Shown piece by piece: positions 34,400 through 43,307 of a stretch of DNA of 64,000 bases; within the stretch, counting starts at the first letter, position 1, and each line of letters starts with the position of its first letter. This DNA comes from Sphingomonas sp. Leaf208 (GTDB lineage Bacteria > Pseudomonadota > Alphaproteobacteria > Sphingomonadales > Sphingomonadaceae). Position numbers and translations under genes: made by a program. Location: contig NZ_LMKH01000012.1 in NCBI RefSeq assembly GCF_001421415.1, positions 480,597 to 544,596 of the forward strand. Reading direction: 5' to 3'. Below the pieces are notes generated by a model that did no database searches, was not told where the DNA came from, and was given only the letters and a program-made list of their open reading frames with translations.

Positions 34400-34797
34400 T
34401 GGCCTACGCTTCCACTCTCGCGCGCGACCCGTTCGCCACTTATCGCCAGATCGATGCCGTCGGTCGTACCGCGACCGCGGACGGCCCGGCGCTGGTGCAG
34501 CTGCTCTACAAGGAACTCGTCGCGGCCCTGCGCGCGGCGGGTTGGGCCTGCGAAAACCGCAAGTTCTCGATAAAGAGCGAGCGCGTCACGCGGGCGACCG
34601 CGATCCTGTTCGCGCTGGAGGCCGGACTCGATTTTGAGAATGGCGGCCAAGTGTCGGAGACACTGTCGCGACTATATGCCGGTGCGCGGAAGACCATCGT
34701 CAACGCCTCGATCGGCCACGATCCGCGACCGTTCCGCGACTCTGCCGACATGCTTGATGAGATCGCACAAGCCTGGCGGACTGCAAGCGCCACGTAG
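34399..34797 (+). CDS. fliS: Flagellin export chaperone FliS
   Basis: 132 residues from ATG 34399 (TGATG overlap with fliD). FliS features: YRQIDAVGRTATADGPALVQ followed by LLYKELVAALRAAG, then KSERVTRATAILFALEAGLD, matching the four-helix chaperone pattern. It binds the flagellin C-terminus. It is the last flagellar gene; its stop is only 2 bases from the stop of the convergent zntB-like gene, with the 12-base palindrome AGCGCTAGCGCT across the junction. Confidence 0.9.
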   Translation: MAYASTLARDPFATYRQIDAVGRTATADGPALVQLLYKELVAALRAAGWACENRKFSIKSERVTRATAILFALEAGLDFENGGQVSETLSRLYAGARKTIVNASIGHDPRPFRDSADMLDEIAQAWRTASAT

Positions 34798-34799
34798 CG

Positions 34800-35753
34800 C
34801 TAGCGCTTGAACCAGTGTCGCATCGAGAAATACGCCACGACACCCACCGCGATCAGTACGCAGGCTCCGGCAATCGCATCGAACGCCCAAGGCTCCTCGG
34901 CATAGGGAAGGCCCTTCACGTTCATGCCGTACAGGCCGGTCAGGAACGTTAGCGGCAGGAACACCATCGCCGCGATCGAGATGATTAGCGAGCGGTTGTC
35001 GATCTGTTCGGCACGCAGGTCGGTCAGCGTCTCGTGGACCAGCGCCGAGCGCTCGCGGATCGCTTCCAGCTCCTCCGCCATCCGCGCGGCGCGGTCCGCC
35101 GCCGCCGCCAGATGCAACCGGTCGTCGTCCGCCAGCCAGTCGCCGGGTAGCGCCGCCAGCTTCTCTAGCGCCGCGCGTTGCGGGCTGAGGAAGCGTTTGT
35201 AGCCGATAGCCGCGACGCGCACCTTGCTGACCGCGCGGCGCAGTTCGAACACGCGGTTGGCGTCGAGCTGTTCCTCGCAATCGTCGAGTTCGTCGCCGAG
35301 CGTGGCCACGTCGGGATCGAGATCGGTGGTGATCGCGGTGGCGAACGCGGCGATCAGGTCGCCCGGATCGCGCACCTCGTGGCGCTCGACCATCTTCTCA
35401 ACCTCCGCGACCGCGATCAGCGGCTTCCGCGTGACCGAAAAGACGCGGCCCTTCACCGCCCAGATTCGCACCGACGCGAGCAGGTCGGAGGTGTCGAGCT
35501 CCTCCTTCGATCGCCCGCGCAAATTGAGGAACGCGCCATCGCCAACCGCCTCGCAGCGCGGTCGGGTCTCGGTCGCGGTGAGCGCGTCGATGACATAGTC
35601 GAGCAGCTTCGCCTCGTCGCGGAGCCACGCCTGCGCATGCTCGGCGGTGGTCGACAAATGCACCCAGACGAGGTCGGCGGTGCAGGTGAGCGCTTCCTTG
35701 ACGTCGACGCGCGTCGCTTTCCCATCGACGATCCGGAACGCGAAACCGCTCAT
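34800..35753 (-). CDS. zntB: CorA-family metal ion transporter, ZntB-like
   Basis: 317 residues from ATG 35753, which overlaps the upstream stop. Large cytoplasmic domain with LVWVHLSTTAEHAQAWLRDE and TATETRPRCEAVGDGAFLNL, the ZntB-like N-terminal block. Two C-terminal membrane segments follow, the first ending in the GMN signature (TGLYGMNVKG, GMN at 276-278) of CorA-type channels. It is likely a pentameric inner-membrane Zn2+/Mg2+ transporter; the N-terminal resemblance favours ZntB over CorA, but the ion is not proven by sequence. Confidence 0.87.
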   Translation of the reverse strand: MSGFAFRIVDGKATRVDVKEALTCTADLVWVHLSTTAEHAQAWLRDEAKLLDYVIDALTATETRPRCEAVGDGAFLNLRGRSKEELDTSDLLASVRIWAVKGRVFSVTRKPLIAVAEVEKMVERHEVRDPGDLIAAFATAITTDLDPDVATLGDELDDCEEQLDANRVFELRRAVSKVRVAAIGYKRFLSPQRAALEKLAALPGDWLADDDRLHLAAAADRAARMAEELEAIRERSALVHETLTDLRAEQIDNRSLIISIAAMVFLPLTFLTGLYGMNVKGLPYAEEPWAFDAIAGACVLIAVGVVAYFSMRHWFKR

Positions 35754-36535
35754 CGTGCCATCTCGACTTCGACCGACAGGCCGGTGCCGGGATTGGCGGG
35801 CATCGCCGCGCACAGCCGCGCGGCATCGGCACGGGCGCGGTCGAGGATCGCCGCGGGGACATCAGCGCCGTGATAGACCCGGTCGGCGCTGGCGAGCGCG
35901 CGCGCCTGGCGGAGCGTCAGGTCCTCGGGATCGTCGGACAGCAGAACGAGCGTTATAGCCACGTCGCGCTTTGCAGCGGGCTCGGCTGTCGGGGCCAGCC
36001 ATGCCTCCACATCGTGTGTCGGCGACAGCGGATCGAGCAGACCGCCCGCCCCCATCGCCGTGGCGAGTGCCCGGCGACGCTCCCCCATATCGGGCCAGCG
36101 CTTCCGCAAGGCCCCCCGCGCAGCCTGCAACGCCAGCGCGAGCTTGCCGAGATCGGCGGGGATCAATGCCTCCAGCCGCTGCCGCAACGCCGCCGCCAAC
36201 CCGGCCGACACACCGCTCGTGCCGATCGCGATCAACACCGGCGCGCGGTCGACGATCGCGGGCAGCGTGAAATCGCACAGCGCCGAACGATCGACCGCGT
36301 TGACCAGGATGCCGCGCGCCTTCAATCGCGCTACGGCCGCGAGCGCTTCGTCCTCATCGTCGATCGCAACGATCGCGAGCGAAGCGCTAGCATCCTCGCC
36401 GACGACGTCCGCGCCGGCACGATCGAGCAACCGCCGCTTCGCATCCGCCGCCTCGCCCTCGCCGAGCAGAATGACCGGGCGCCCTGCCAGCCTCACGAAC
36501 AGCGGCAGGCTCTGGAGTATCACCGCTTGAGCCAT
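35750..36535 (-). CDS. Siroheme synthase N-part (precorrin-2 dehydrogenase/ferrochelatase) with truncated methyltransferase tail
   Basis: 261 residues. Residues 1-~150 match the CysG N-terminal/Met8 unit: LPLFVRLAGRPVILLGEGEA (NAD-binding Rossmann start) and APVLIAIGTSGVSAGLAAALRQ, then RLEALIP. That unit converts precorrin-2 to siroheme. Residues ~193-240 (VAITLVLLSDDPEDLTLRQA followed by RALASADRVYHGADVP) resemble the first third of the uroporphyrinogen methyltransferase domain, then stop. So it looks like a CysG fusion cut short. It overlaps lysA by 16 bases and the zntB-like gene by 4. Confidence 0.85.
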   Translation of the reverse strand: MAQAVILQSLPLFVRLAGRPVILLGEGEAADAKRRLLDRAGADVVGEDASASLAIVAIDDEDEALAAVARLKARGILVNAVDRSALCDFTLPAIVDRAPVLIAIGTSGVSAGLAAALRQRLEALIPADLGKLALALQAARGALRKRWPDMGERRRALATAMGAGGLLDPLSPTHDVEAWLAPTAEPAAKRDVAITLVLLSDDPEDLTLRQARALASADRVYHGADVPAAILDRARADAARLCAAMPANPGTGLSVEVEMAR

Positions 36536-37782
36536 TCCGGCACGCGCTCAGCGGCCAGGATCGTCTCGGGGTGGATGCGGTCGGCGACCACCGCGAACCG
36601 GTCGCCGTCGACCAGCACCTCGGGGACCAAAGCGCGGCTATTGTATGTCGAGGCCATCGTCGCGCCGTACGCGCCCGCAGTGCGGAAAATGCCGAGATCG
36701 CCCGACTTCACCGCGTCTATATCGCGGCCCATCGCGAAGGTGTCGCCGGTCTCGCACACCGGTCCTGCGATGTTGGCGGTCATCCGATCGCCGGTCGGCT
36801 CGACTGCGACGAAGTCGTGATACGCGTCGTACATCGCGACGCGCGCGAGGTCGTTCATCGCCGCATCGACAATCACATACGGGTTCACGACACCGGGCTT
36901 CACCCAGATCACCTCGGTCAGCAGCACGCCGGCATTGCCCGCAATCACGCGGCCTGGCTCGAACATGAGTTCGACGTCCCAGTCGGCGGTCGCACGCGCG
37001 ACCATCGCGCCATAGTCGGCCGGGCTCGGCAGTACGTCGTCGGGCTTGTACGGCACGCCGAGCCCTCCGCCGAGATCGACCCGGCTGATCGCGTGCCCCG
37101 CCGCGCGCAGTTCCGCGACCAACTCGCCGATCCGCGCATAGGCGGCCTCGAGCGGCGCGAGATCCGCCAGCTGGCTGCCGATGTGGATCGCGACACCGCG
37201 CAGGTCGAGGCCGTCATGCTTCGACAGGCGGTCGAACATCGCCACTGCCTGGTCAATCGCGACGCCGAACTTGTTTTCCTTGCGCCCGGTCGAGATCTTT
37301 GCGTGCGTGCCGGCATCGACGTCGGGGTTCACCCGCAGCACCGCCGGCGCGCGTTCGCGGCGCGCATGGGCGAGCGCGGCAAGGACTTCGCCCTCCTCCT
37401 CCAGCTCCAGATTGAACTGGCCGATCCCCGCATCGAGCGCCTGCGCCAGTTCGCGCCGCGTCTTGCCGACGCCCGAGAACACGATGTCCGACGCCGGGAT
37501 CCCCGCCGCCAGCGCGCGCTGCATCTCGCCGGCCGAGACGACGTCGGCGCCGTATCCCTCGTCGGCGAGAACGCGCAGCACCGCGACGTTGGGGTTCGCC
37601 TTGATCGCATAGGCCAGATGGACGCGCCCGGCGCCCTTCAGCGCGTCGCGAAACACCTGTGCGTGGCGGCGGAAGGTGGCGGTCGAATAGACGTAGACGG
37701 GCGTGCCGACGGCCTCGGCGATCGCCGGCAGGGCGACGTCCTCGGCGTGCATGACACCGTCACGATAGGCGAAGTGATCCAT
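36520..37782 (-). CDS. lysA: Diaminopimelate decarboxylase
   Basis: 420 residues, typical length. PLP lysine K61 in AYAIKANPN. Further family blocks: GADVVSAGEMQRAL, VLRVNPDVDAGTHAKISTGR, SRVDLGGGLGVPY, EPGRVIAGNAG, and the C-terminal GPVCETGD and AYGATMASTYNSR with the catalytic Cys and Tyr. It decarboxylates meso-diaminopimelate to L-lysine in the cytoplasm. It sits downstream of argH and a small lipoprotein gene, the common proteobacterial argH-lysA order. A second lysA lies at 41790. Confidence 0.97.
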   Translation of the reverse strand: MDHFAYRDGVMHAEDVALPAIAEAVGTPVYVYSTATFRRHAQVFRDALKGAGRVHLAYAIKANPNVAVLRVLADEGYGADVVSAGEMQRALAAGIPASDIVFSGVGKTRRELAQALDAGIGQFNLELEEEGEVLAALAHARRERAPAVLRVNPDVDAGTHAKISTGRKENKFGVAIDQAVAMFDRLSKHDGLDLRGVAIHIGSQLADLAPLEAAYARIGELVAELRAAGHAISRVDLGGGLGVPYKPDDVLPSPADYGAMVARATADWDVELMFEPGRVIAGNAGVLLTEVIWVKPGVVNPYVIVDAAMNDLARVAMYDAYHDFVAVEPTGDRMTANIAGPVCETGDTFAMGRDIDAVKSGDLGIFRTAGAYGATMASTYNSRALVPEVLVDGDRFAVVADRIHPETILAAERVPEWLKR

Positions 37783-37793
37783 GGTTCAGGTCT

Positions 37794-38036
37794 TCAATTC
37801 GGCGGCGGCAGGTCGAACTCGTCGCTGCGGCGCGGCTGGGACGTGGTGAGCAGCTCGTCGCTGCGCTGCGGGCGTTGCTGCGTCGTGGGGGTCAGCAACT
37901 GCTCGGGAGTCGGCGGCGTTTTCGCACCGTAAGGCGCGATCGGGAGCGTCTTGCCCTCCGCCGGCACGAGTCCGTCCGCTGCGCCGCAACCCGACAGGGC
38001 CAGTGCCAATCCCACGATGCCGAAAAGCCGTTTCAT
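37794..38036 (-). CDS. Small LptM/YifL-like lipoprotein
   Basis: 80 residues. Signal peptide [17 protein letters not shown] with lipobox LSGC (lipidated C17), then [11 protein letters not shown] and a Pro/Gln/Ser-rich, probably unstructured tail. Small lipoproteins of this kind lie beside lysA or dapF in many proteobacteria and match the short attachment-site family (LptM in E. coli assists LPS transporter assembly). The functional transfer is inference. Its ATG overlaps the argH stop; lysA starts 11 bases after its stop. Confidence 0.82.
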   Translation of the reverse strand: MKRLFGIVGLALALSGCGAADGLVPAEGKTLPIAPYGAKTPPTPEQLLTPTTQQRPQRSDELLTTSQPRRSDEFDLPPPN

Positions 38037-39418
38037 GCTACCTCCCCCCGCGCCGTACGGATCGCAGCGCGCACATTGTCCGGCGCAGTGCCGCCGAAGC
38101 TGGTCCGGCTGGCGACCGACGCATCGACCGAAAGCACGCCGTACACGCGTTCGTCGATCCGCGCATCGATTGCCTTCAGGTCCTCGATCGGCAGCGCATC
38201 GAGCGCGACTTTCCGGTCCTCGGCCAGCTTCACCGCGCGCCCGGTAACATGATGCGCCTCGCGGAACGGGAGCCCCGCCTCGCGCACCAGCCAGTCGGCC
38301 AGATCGGTCGCGGTCGCAAAGCCGCTCTCCGCCAGCCCGCGCATCCGATCGGTGCGGAACGTCGCGCTCTCGACCATGCCGGTCATCGCCGCGATCGACA
38401 GCGCGAGCAGGTCGTGCGCCTCGAACACCGGCGGCTTGTCGTCCTGCATGTCCTTCGAATAGGCGAGCGGCAGGCCCTTCATCGTCACCATCAGCGCAGT
38501 CATGCAGCCGAGGATCCGCCCGGCATGCCCGCGCACCAGCTCGGCGGCATCGGGATTGCGCTTCTGCGGCATGATCGAGCTGCCGGTCGACCATTGATCG
38601 CTCAGCGCCACGAACCCGAACGGCTGCGACGCCCACAGCACGAACTCCTCGGCGAGCCGCGACAGATGCAGCGAGGTCTGCGTCGCGGCGGTGAGATACT
38701 CGATCGCGAAATCCCGGTCGCTGACGCCGTCGAGCGAATTGGTCATCGGCCCGTCGAAGCCGAGCGCCTCGGCAGTCATCGCGCGGTCGATCGGGAAACC
38801 CGTGCCCGCCAACGCAGCCGAGCCCAGCGGCGATCGGTTCATCCTTGCGCGGGCATCCGCGAACCGCCCGACGTCACGCGAAATCATCGCGTGATACGCC
38901 ATGAGATGATGGCCGAGCGTCACCGGCTGCGCGGACTGCAAATGCGTGAAGCCCGGCATGACACTCGCCGCATGCTCTTCAGCCCGCGCGAGAAGTGCCG
39001 TCTTGAACCCCGCCAGCGCCGCCAGCGCCTGGTCGATCGCATCGCGCACCCACAGCCGGAAATCGGTCGCGACCTGATCGTTGCGCGAGCGCGCGGTATG
39101 CAGCCGCCCGGCGACGGGCCCGATCGAATCGGCGAGCCGCGCCTCGGTCTGCATGTGGATATCCTCGAGGACCAGATCCTCCTCGACGCCGTGCTCGGCA
39201 TAATGCGCCGCCACCGTGTCGAGCCCCGCCGAGATCGTTGCGGCGTCCTCCGCCGAAACGATGCCCTGCCTGCCGAGCATCGCGACATGCGCCTTCGAGC
39301 CGGCAATATCCTGCTGCCAGAGCCGCTTGTCGAAGGGAATGGAGGCGTTTATCTCGCGCATGACCGCTGCCGGCCCCTCGGCGAACCGCCCGCCCCACAT
39401 CGAATTGGAACCGTCCAT
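38033..39418 (-). CDS. argH: Argininosuccinate lyase
   Basis: 461 residues from ATG 39418. N-terminus [13 protein letters not shown] is typical. Lyase-superfamily blocks: [36 protein letters not shown], and the signature [12 protein letters not shown]. It splits argininosuccinate to arginine and fumarate, the last step of arginine synthesis. Its start codon shares bases with the divergent thioredoxin gene (CATG at 39416-39419), leaving no intergenic promoter space. Confidence 0.97.
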   Translation of the reverse strand: MDGSNSMWGGRFAEGPAAVMREINASIPFDKRLWQQDIAGSKAHVAMLGRQGIVSAEDAATISAGLDTVAAHYAEHGVEEDLVLEDIHMQTEARLADSIGPVAGRLHTARSRNDQVATDFRLWVRDAIDQALAALAGFKTALLARAEEHAASVMPGFTHLQSAQPVTLGHHLMAYHAMISRDVGRFADARARMNRSPLGSAALAGTGFPIDRAMTAEALGFDGPMTNSLDGVSDRDFAIEYLTAATQTSLHLSRLAEEFVLWASQPFGFVALSDQWSTGSSIMPQKRNPDAAELVRGHAGRILGCMTALMVTMKGLPLAYSKDMQDDKPPVFEAHDLLALSIAAMTGMVESATFRTDRMRGLAESGFATATDLADWLVREAGLPFREAHHVTGRAVKLAEDRKVALDALPIEDLKAIDARIDERVYGVLSVDASVASRTSFGGTAPDNVRAAIRTARGEVA

Positions 39419-40046
39419 GTTCTCGCGTCCTGTGTTCAATTCGCGCCCAATCATCTGTTTCGTCGGGATGGGCCTGCTGGTCGCCGGCTGCGATAGGAAA
39501 TCGCCCGCGCCGGAGCAAGCAAACGTCGTCGCCGCGAACACCGTGTCCGCCGACGAGGTCGCGTCCGGCCCCACGCCCGACGAAGCCACCGGCCCTGCCG
39601 CCAGCACCGAAAAGCTCGACCGCAGCCACAAGGGCGAGACCGGCCCGACGGTCGCCTTCACCGCGCCAGACGGCAAGTCCGTCACGCTCGCCTCGTTCAA
39701 GGGCAAGCCGCTGCTGCTCAACATGTGGGCGACCTGGTGCGCGCCGTGCGTAGCGGAAATGCCCACGCTCGATGCCGCCGCCAAGTCGCTGGAGGGCAAG
39801 GTCCAGGTGATCGCGGTCAGCCAGGATATGCAGGGCGCGGAGAAGGTGACGCCGTTCTTCACCGAGAAGAAGTTCACGACGCTCAAGCCGTATCTCGACC
39901 CGAAGCTCGGCCTCAGCCTCGCCTACCAAGCGAACCTGCCGACCACGATCCTGTACGATTCGGCGGGCAAGGAAGTCTGGCGGATGACCGGCGGCTATGA
40001 ATGGAACACCCCCGCCGCCGCAAAGCTGATCGCCGAGGCATCGTAA
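39417..40046 (+). CDS. TlpA-type thiol-disulfide oxidoreductase lipoprotein
   Basis: 209 residues. Leader with lipobox LVAGC (C25), a Pro/Ala/Glu linker to about 75, then a thioredoxin fold with the active site WCAPC (C108, C111) in [16 protein letters not shown] and a cis-Pro loop NLPTTILYD. It probably keeps periplasmic cysteines reduced, for example in cytochrome maturation. Its ATG overlaps the argH ATG on the other strand. A tlpA-type gene divergent from argH is a recurrent alphaproteobacterial arrangement (from memory). Confidence 0.88.
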   Translation: MFSRPVFNSRPIICFVGMGLLVAGCDRKSPAPEQANVVAANTVSADEVASGPTPDEATGPAASTEKLDRSHKGETGPTVAFTAPDGKSVTLASFKGKPLLLNMWATWCAPCVAEMPTLDAAAKSLEGKVQVIAVSQDMQGAEKVTPFFTEKKFTTLKPYLDPKLGLSLAYQANLPTTILYDSAGKEVWRMTGGYEWNTPAAAKLIAEAS

Positions 40047-40076
40047 CGCGTTGATCCGACCCACTGATCTTGAACA

Positions 40077-40133
40077 GGGTGTGCCGACCCGCCTTGGTGA
40101 CGAGCCAAAGGTTGATGGCGAGCCGGCACACCC
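40077..40133 (+). repeat. Inverted repeat downstream of the TlpA gene
   Basis: GGGTGTGCCG (40077-40086) pairs exactly with CGGCACACCC (40124-40133); an inner CCTTGG/CCAAAGG pairing is also possible. It lies between the convergent TlpA and DUF427 genes, and could act as a transcriptional barrier. The rest of 40047-40237 shows nothing recognised. Confidence 0.6.
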
Positions 40134-40237
40134 CTCTAACGCGTCCGGCTATGCCAAAGGCGTAAACAACATCGAAATGCGATGAACCGAGTACGCCCAT
40201 ATTGGCGGGCAAGCGCATACGGGTCGTCGCGCGGCGA

Positions 40238-40735
40238 CTACCAGTAGCGGCTACCCGGCACGCCCTTGAACGGTCCGGCGAGATCGGCGGTGATCCAGCC
40301 GCCGTAAAACTCGCCGGGTTGTGGGATGACGCGTTCGCCGTCGACGAAGCAGCCGTCGAACGGGCCCGCATAGAACGCTATGTGGTCGCGCAAAGCTGCA
40401 AACGCGGGCGTCGGCGATGGATAGCTCCAGGCGACATCGCGCAGGACATCGCCCGCGATCTCGACGTCGTAATACACCGCGTTGCCCTTCCATTCGCAGA
40501 AGGATTGCCGCGTGGAGCGGCGGAGCGCCGACATCAGGATATCCGAAGGCGGGATATAATAGCTGGGCGGATGGCTCGTCTCGATCGTGCGGACGCTGTG
40601 CCGCGTGTCGGCGAGCGTCACCCCGCGGTGCTCGATCAAGACATGACGAACGCTGCGCTGCGCGATCGCCGGACGTGGATAATCCCAGACGCTTTCCTGG
40701 CCCGGTCGCGCGGTATCGGGAACGACCGGCCTCAT
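40238..40735 (-). CDS. DUF427 family protein
   Basis: 165 residues from ATG 40735, overlapping the upstream DCC gene stop. DUF427 features: ESVWDYPRPAIAQ near the start, SHPPSYYIPPSDI, CEWKGNAVYYDV, and AWSYPSPTPAF. The family adopts a small beta-rich fold of unknown biochemical role. It is the last gene of a TspO-DCC-DUF427 unit. Confidence 0.88.
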   Translation of the reverse strand: MRPVVPDTARPGQESVWDYPRPAIAQRSVRHVLIEHRGVTLADTRHSVRTIETSHPPSYYIPPSDILMSALRRSTRQSFCEWKGNAVYYDVEIAGDVLRDVAWSYPSPTPAFAALRDHIAFYAGPFDGCFVDGERVIPQPGEFYGGWITADLAGPFKGVPGSRYW

Positions 40736-41094
40736 GCGGTGCGATCCACTTTCCGGGCGAAGGACTGCAAGCGCGGCCGGACGTGGAGAAACGCCCGATA
40801 CACCCGTTCGAGACCAGCCAGGACGACCGGGTTGCGCGCTGCCAGCCCCAGCGGTCGCAGCAGCGGGATGGCGCGCCACATCGCTGCGAAGGCCGCGGCG
40901 CCGGACAGCATCCGGTCCCCTTCGCGCGCGTGGAACCGCGCCAGCATCGCGCTTCGGTCGATCGGGCAGCTCGTCTCGCCGTCGCTGGCATCGACGAAGT
41001 CAATCGCGCCACGTCGATCGAGACGGCGCATCAGCGCGATCTCGCGTCGGCACAGCGGACATCCGCCATCATGCCAGACCGTCAGGCGAGTCAT
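40732..41094 (-). CDS. DCC family thiol-disulfide oxidoreductase (DUF393)
   Basis: 120 residues from ATG 41094. N-terminal signature VWHDGGCPLCRREIALMRR carries the CxxC pair in the DGxCxxC motif of the DCC family. Then FVDASDGETSCPIDRSAMLA and AAFAAMWRAIPLLRPLG. Predicted thioredoxin-like cytoplasmic redox protein with no defined substrate. It overlaps both neighbours by 4 bases, indicating an operon. Confidence 0.88.
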   Translation of the reverse strand: MTRLTVWHDGGCPLCRREIALMRRLDRRGAIDFVDASDGETSCPIDRSAMLARFHAREGDRMLSGAAAFAAMWRAIPLLRPLGLAARNPVVLAGLERVYRAFLHVRPRLQSFARKVDRTA

Positions 41095-41642
41095 GCCTTG
41101 TCCGGGCCGTCGGACCGGTTCCGCTCCCAGATGCGCTCGGCAAGCACGGTCGCGAATCCGAGCCAGGCTACGAACGGGACCGCAGTGGCCGCCGCAGTGC
41201 GATCGACCTTGGCCGCGGCCGCGACATAGCCGGCACCGCTCGCGATCATGGCGCCCGATGCGACCGCGCTTGGACCAAGCGCCTTGCGTCGGAAGAACAG
41301 TTCGGTCCAGCCGCCGACCATGCCGGTATTCAGCAACCAAAGTCCGACCGCCAAGTTGCGCGGCGCATCGGCGGGGCGGCGCAACAACCGATAGCCGCCG
41401 ACCGCGAGGCCAGTTTCGAGCACCGGCCATACCGCGCCGAACGCGGCATCGGGCGGCGTATAGGCAGGTTTGTCGAGCCGTTTGTACCAGCGACGAATAC
41501 CGGGATGCGACGGATCTGGCGCGTTACGGCGCCCGAGCACCGCGCTGGCACCGAGCACCCCCATGACGACCGCGAGCGCAGCCGGACGGGACAGGCCGCC
41601 GCCACGTTCGTCCGTGATCGCATCGCTCGGTTTCTGGGTCAT
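41091..41642 (-). CDS. TspO/MBR family membrane protein
   Basis: 183 residues from ATG 41642 (an in-frame start 15 bases upstream is possible). About five membrane segments. Family motif RRWYKRLDKPAYTPPDAAFG followed by AVWPVLETGLAVGGYRL, later LWLLNTGMVGGWTELFF. TspO binds porphyrins and is linked to stress and light responses in alphaproteobacteria. It heads the unit with DCC and DUF427. The gap to 41789 holds a GGCCACG/CGTGGCC hairpin (41697-41716) just past the second lysA. Confidence 0.88.
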   Translation of the reverse strand: MTQKPSDAITDERGGGLSRPAALAVVMGVLGASAVLGRRNAPDPSHPGIRRWYKRLDKPAYTPPDAAFGAVWPVLETGLAVGGYRLLRRPADAPRNLAVGLWLLNTGMVGGWTELFFRRKALGPSAVASGAMIASGAGYVAAAAKVDRTAAATAVPFVAWLGFATVLAERIWERNRSDGPDKA

Positions 41643-41789
41643 GCTCGCCGTCCTCATCCCCGGGCACGCCGCCCGCTGACATCACAGCGAAGCAGCGGCC
41701 ACGACGTTCCGTGGCCAGCGCGGCGATCGTTACCGTCGCAGCGTCACGGTGCCGCAACTTGCCCTCTTCCCGTTCGGACTGAACGCGAT

Positions 41790-43022
41790 CTACGCTGCGA
41801 ACTCTTCGGGCAGAAAGCGGTCGGCGACGATCTCGAAATGGTCGCCGTCGACCAAGACCTGTGGGCTGAGCGGGCGGCAATTGTAGCTCGACGCCATCGC
41901 GGCCCCGTACGCCCCGGTCGCATGAAAGACCGCGAGGTCACCGCGGCGAACCCGGTCGATGTCGCGGGCGAGCGCGAACACGTCGCCGCTTTCGCAGATC
42001 GGTCCGGCAATGTTCGCGACCATGCGTTCGCCGTCCGGCGCGACGGCTTCGAAGCGGTGGAAGGCATCGTACAGCGCTGGTCGAGCCAGGTCGTTCATCG
42101 CGGCATCGACGATGACGAAGGGGCGGTCCGCCCCGGGCTTTACCCAGATCACTTGCGTCATCAGGACGCCGGCAAGTCCTGCGACGACCCGCCCCGGCTC
42201 GAAGATAAGGTCGACGTCCCAGTCGCGCGTCACCCTAGCGACTATGGCGGCATAGGCGTCGAGCGTCGGGACCACGTTGTCGACACGGTAGGGGATGCCG
42301 AGGCCGCCGCCGAGATCGACGCGGGTTATGCCGTGCCCCCGCGCGCGCAGGTCGATCACCAGCGAACCGATGCGCTCGTACGCGGCCTCCAGCGGAGCAA
42401 GATCGTGGAGCTGGCTGCCGATGTGGAGCGCGACCCCGACCAGATCGAGGCCATCGAGTCGTGACAGGCGATCGTACATTGCGGGCGCATCGGCGATCGC
42501 CACGCCGAACTTGTTCTCGCGCCGGCCGGTAGAGATCTTGGCATGGGTGCCGCCATCGACGTCGGGATTGACGCGCAATACCGCGACCGCCCGCTTGCCA
42601 CGCGCCTGGGCAAGCGCGGCGAGCACCCGCCCCTCCTCCTCGAGCTCGAGGTTGAACTGCCCTATGCCGGCGTCGAGTGCGTCGGCGAGCTCCCGGTCGG
42701 TCTTGCCGACGCCGGAGAAGACGATGTCCGATGCGGCGATACCGGCTCCGAGCGCGCGGCGCATCTCTCCGCCCGAGACGATGTCGGCACCGAAGCCGCA
42801 GCCGGCCAGCAGATGCAGCACCGCGCTGTTCGGGTTTGCCTTGACCGCGAACGCCGTCCGCGTCCGCGGCAGGATCGACAGCGCCGCTGTGAAACGCCGG
42901 GCCGCGTCGCGCAGCGCAGCTGCCGAATAGACGTGGACGGGCGTACCGACGGCTTCGGCTATGGCCGGCAACGGCACGCCTTCGGCACACAGGACACCGT
43001 CCCGCCGATCGAAATACATCAT
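41790..43022 (-). CDS. Second diaminopimelate decarboxylase-like protein (LysA paralogue)
   Basis: 410 residues, closely similar to the lysA product at 36520 along its whole length. PLP lysine K61 (AFAVKANPN), TGRRENKFGVAI, RVDLGGGLGIPY, EPGRVVAGLAG, and the GPICESGD and GAYGAAMASSYNCR active-site blocks are intact, so it should be catalytically competent. It stands alone (hairpin after, 21-base gap before). It could be a spare LysA or act on a related D-centre amino acid. AAGGA precedes the ATG. Confidence 0.9.
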   Translation of the reverse strand: MMYFDRRDGVLCAEGVPLPAIAEAVGTPVHVYSAAALRDAARRFTAALSILPRTRTAFAVKANPNSAVLHLLAGCGFGADIVSGGEMRRALGAGIAASDIVFSGVGKTDRELADALDAGIGQFNLELEEEGRVLAALAQARGKRAVAVLRVNPDVDGGTHAKISTGRRENKFGVAIADAPAMYDRLSRLDGLDLVGVALHIGSQLHDLAPLEAAYERIGSLVIDLRARGHGITRVDLGGGLGIPYRVDNVVPTLDAYAAIVARVTRDWDVDLIFEPGRVVAGLAGVLMTQVIWVKPGADRPFVIVDAAMNDLARPALYDAFHRFEAVAPDGERMVANIAGPICESGDVFALARDIDRVRRGDLAVFHATGAYGAAMASSYNCRPLSPQVLVDGDHFEIVADRFLPEEFAA

Positions 43023-43043
43023 GATGATCCTTGAGGCTCGAGG

Positions 43044-43307
43044 TCAGGGATGCGGTTGGTCGAGGCGGCGGCGATAGCGACGGACGCGGACGGCGTGGAT
43101 CACTTCGGCGGTTCGTGCATGACCGTGGCGTTCGGCGCGAAGTGCGATGATGACCCGCTTGCCGTTGATTGCCAGTGTCAGACCCAGCAGTGCGAAGGGG
43201 AATACGAACATCGCGCGTGCCGAGCCGTCCATTGCAACCGCGACGCTGCACGCGCCCACGCACAATGCCAGGCCGATCCCCCGCCATAGGATGTCACGCT
43301 TCGTCAT
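43044..43307 (-). CDS. Small two-segment membrane protein, unknown
   Basis: 87 residues from ATG 43307. Two hydrophobic stretches (about 7-26 ILWRGIGLALCVGACSVAVA and 31-50 MFVFPFALLGLTLAINGKRV), then a basic tail rich in Arg and His. Not recognised. Its ATG overlaps the stop of the upstream methyltransferase-like gene, so the two are likely co-translated. Real-gene support: overlap, hydrophobic pattern, GC-skewed codons. Confidence 0.6.
   Translation of the reverse strand: MTKRDILWRGIGLALCVGACSVAVAMDGSARAMFVFPFALLGLTLAINGKRVIIALRAERHGHARTAEVIHAVRVRRYRRRLDQPHP

Noticed and set aside
38003..39496. Long plus-strand ORF over argH
   Set aside because: argH on the minus strand is unambiguous ([12 protein letters not shown] signature). 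The opposite frame is Arg-rich shadow, as are those over the two lysA genes (36571-37932, 40734-42464).
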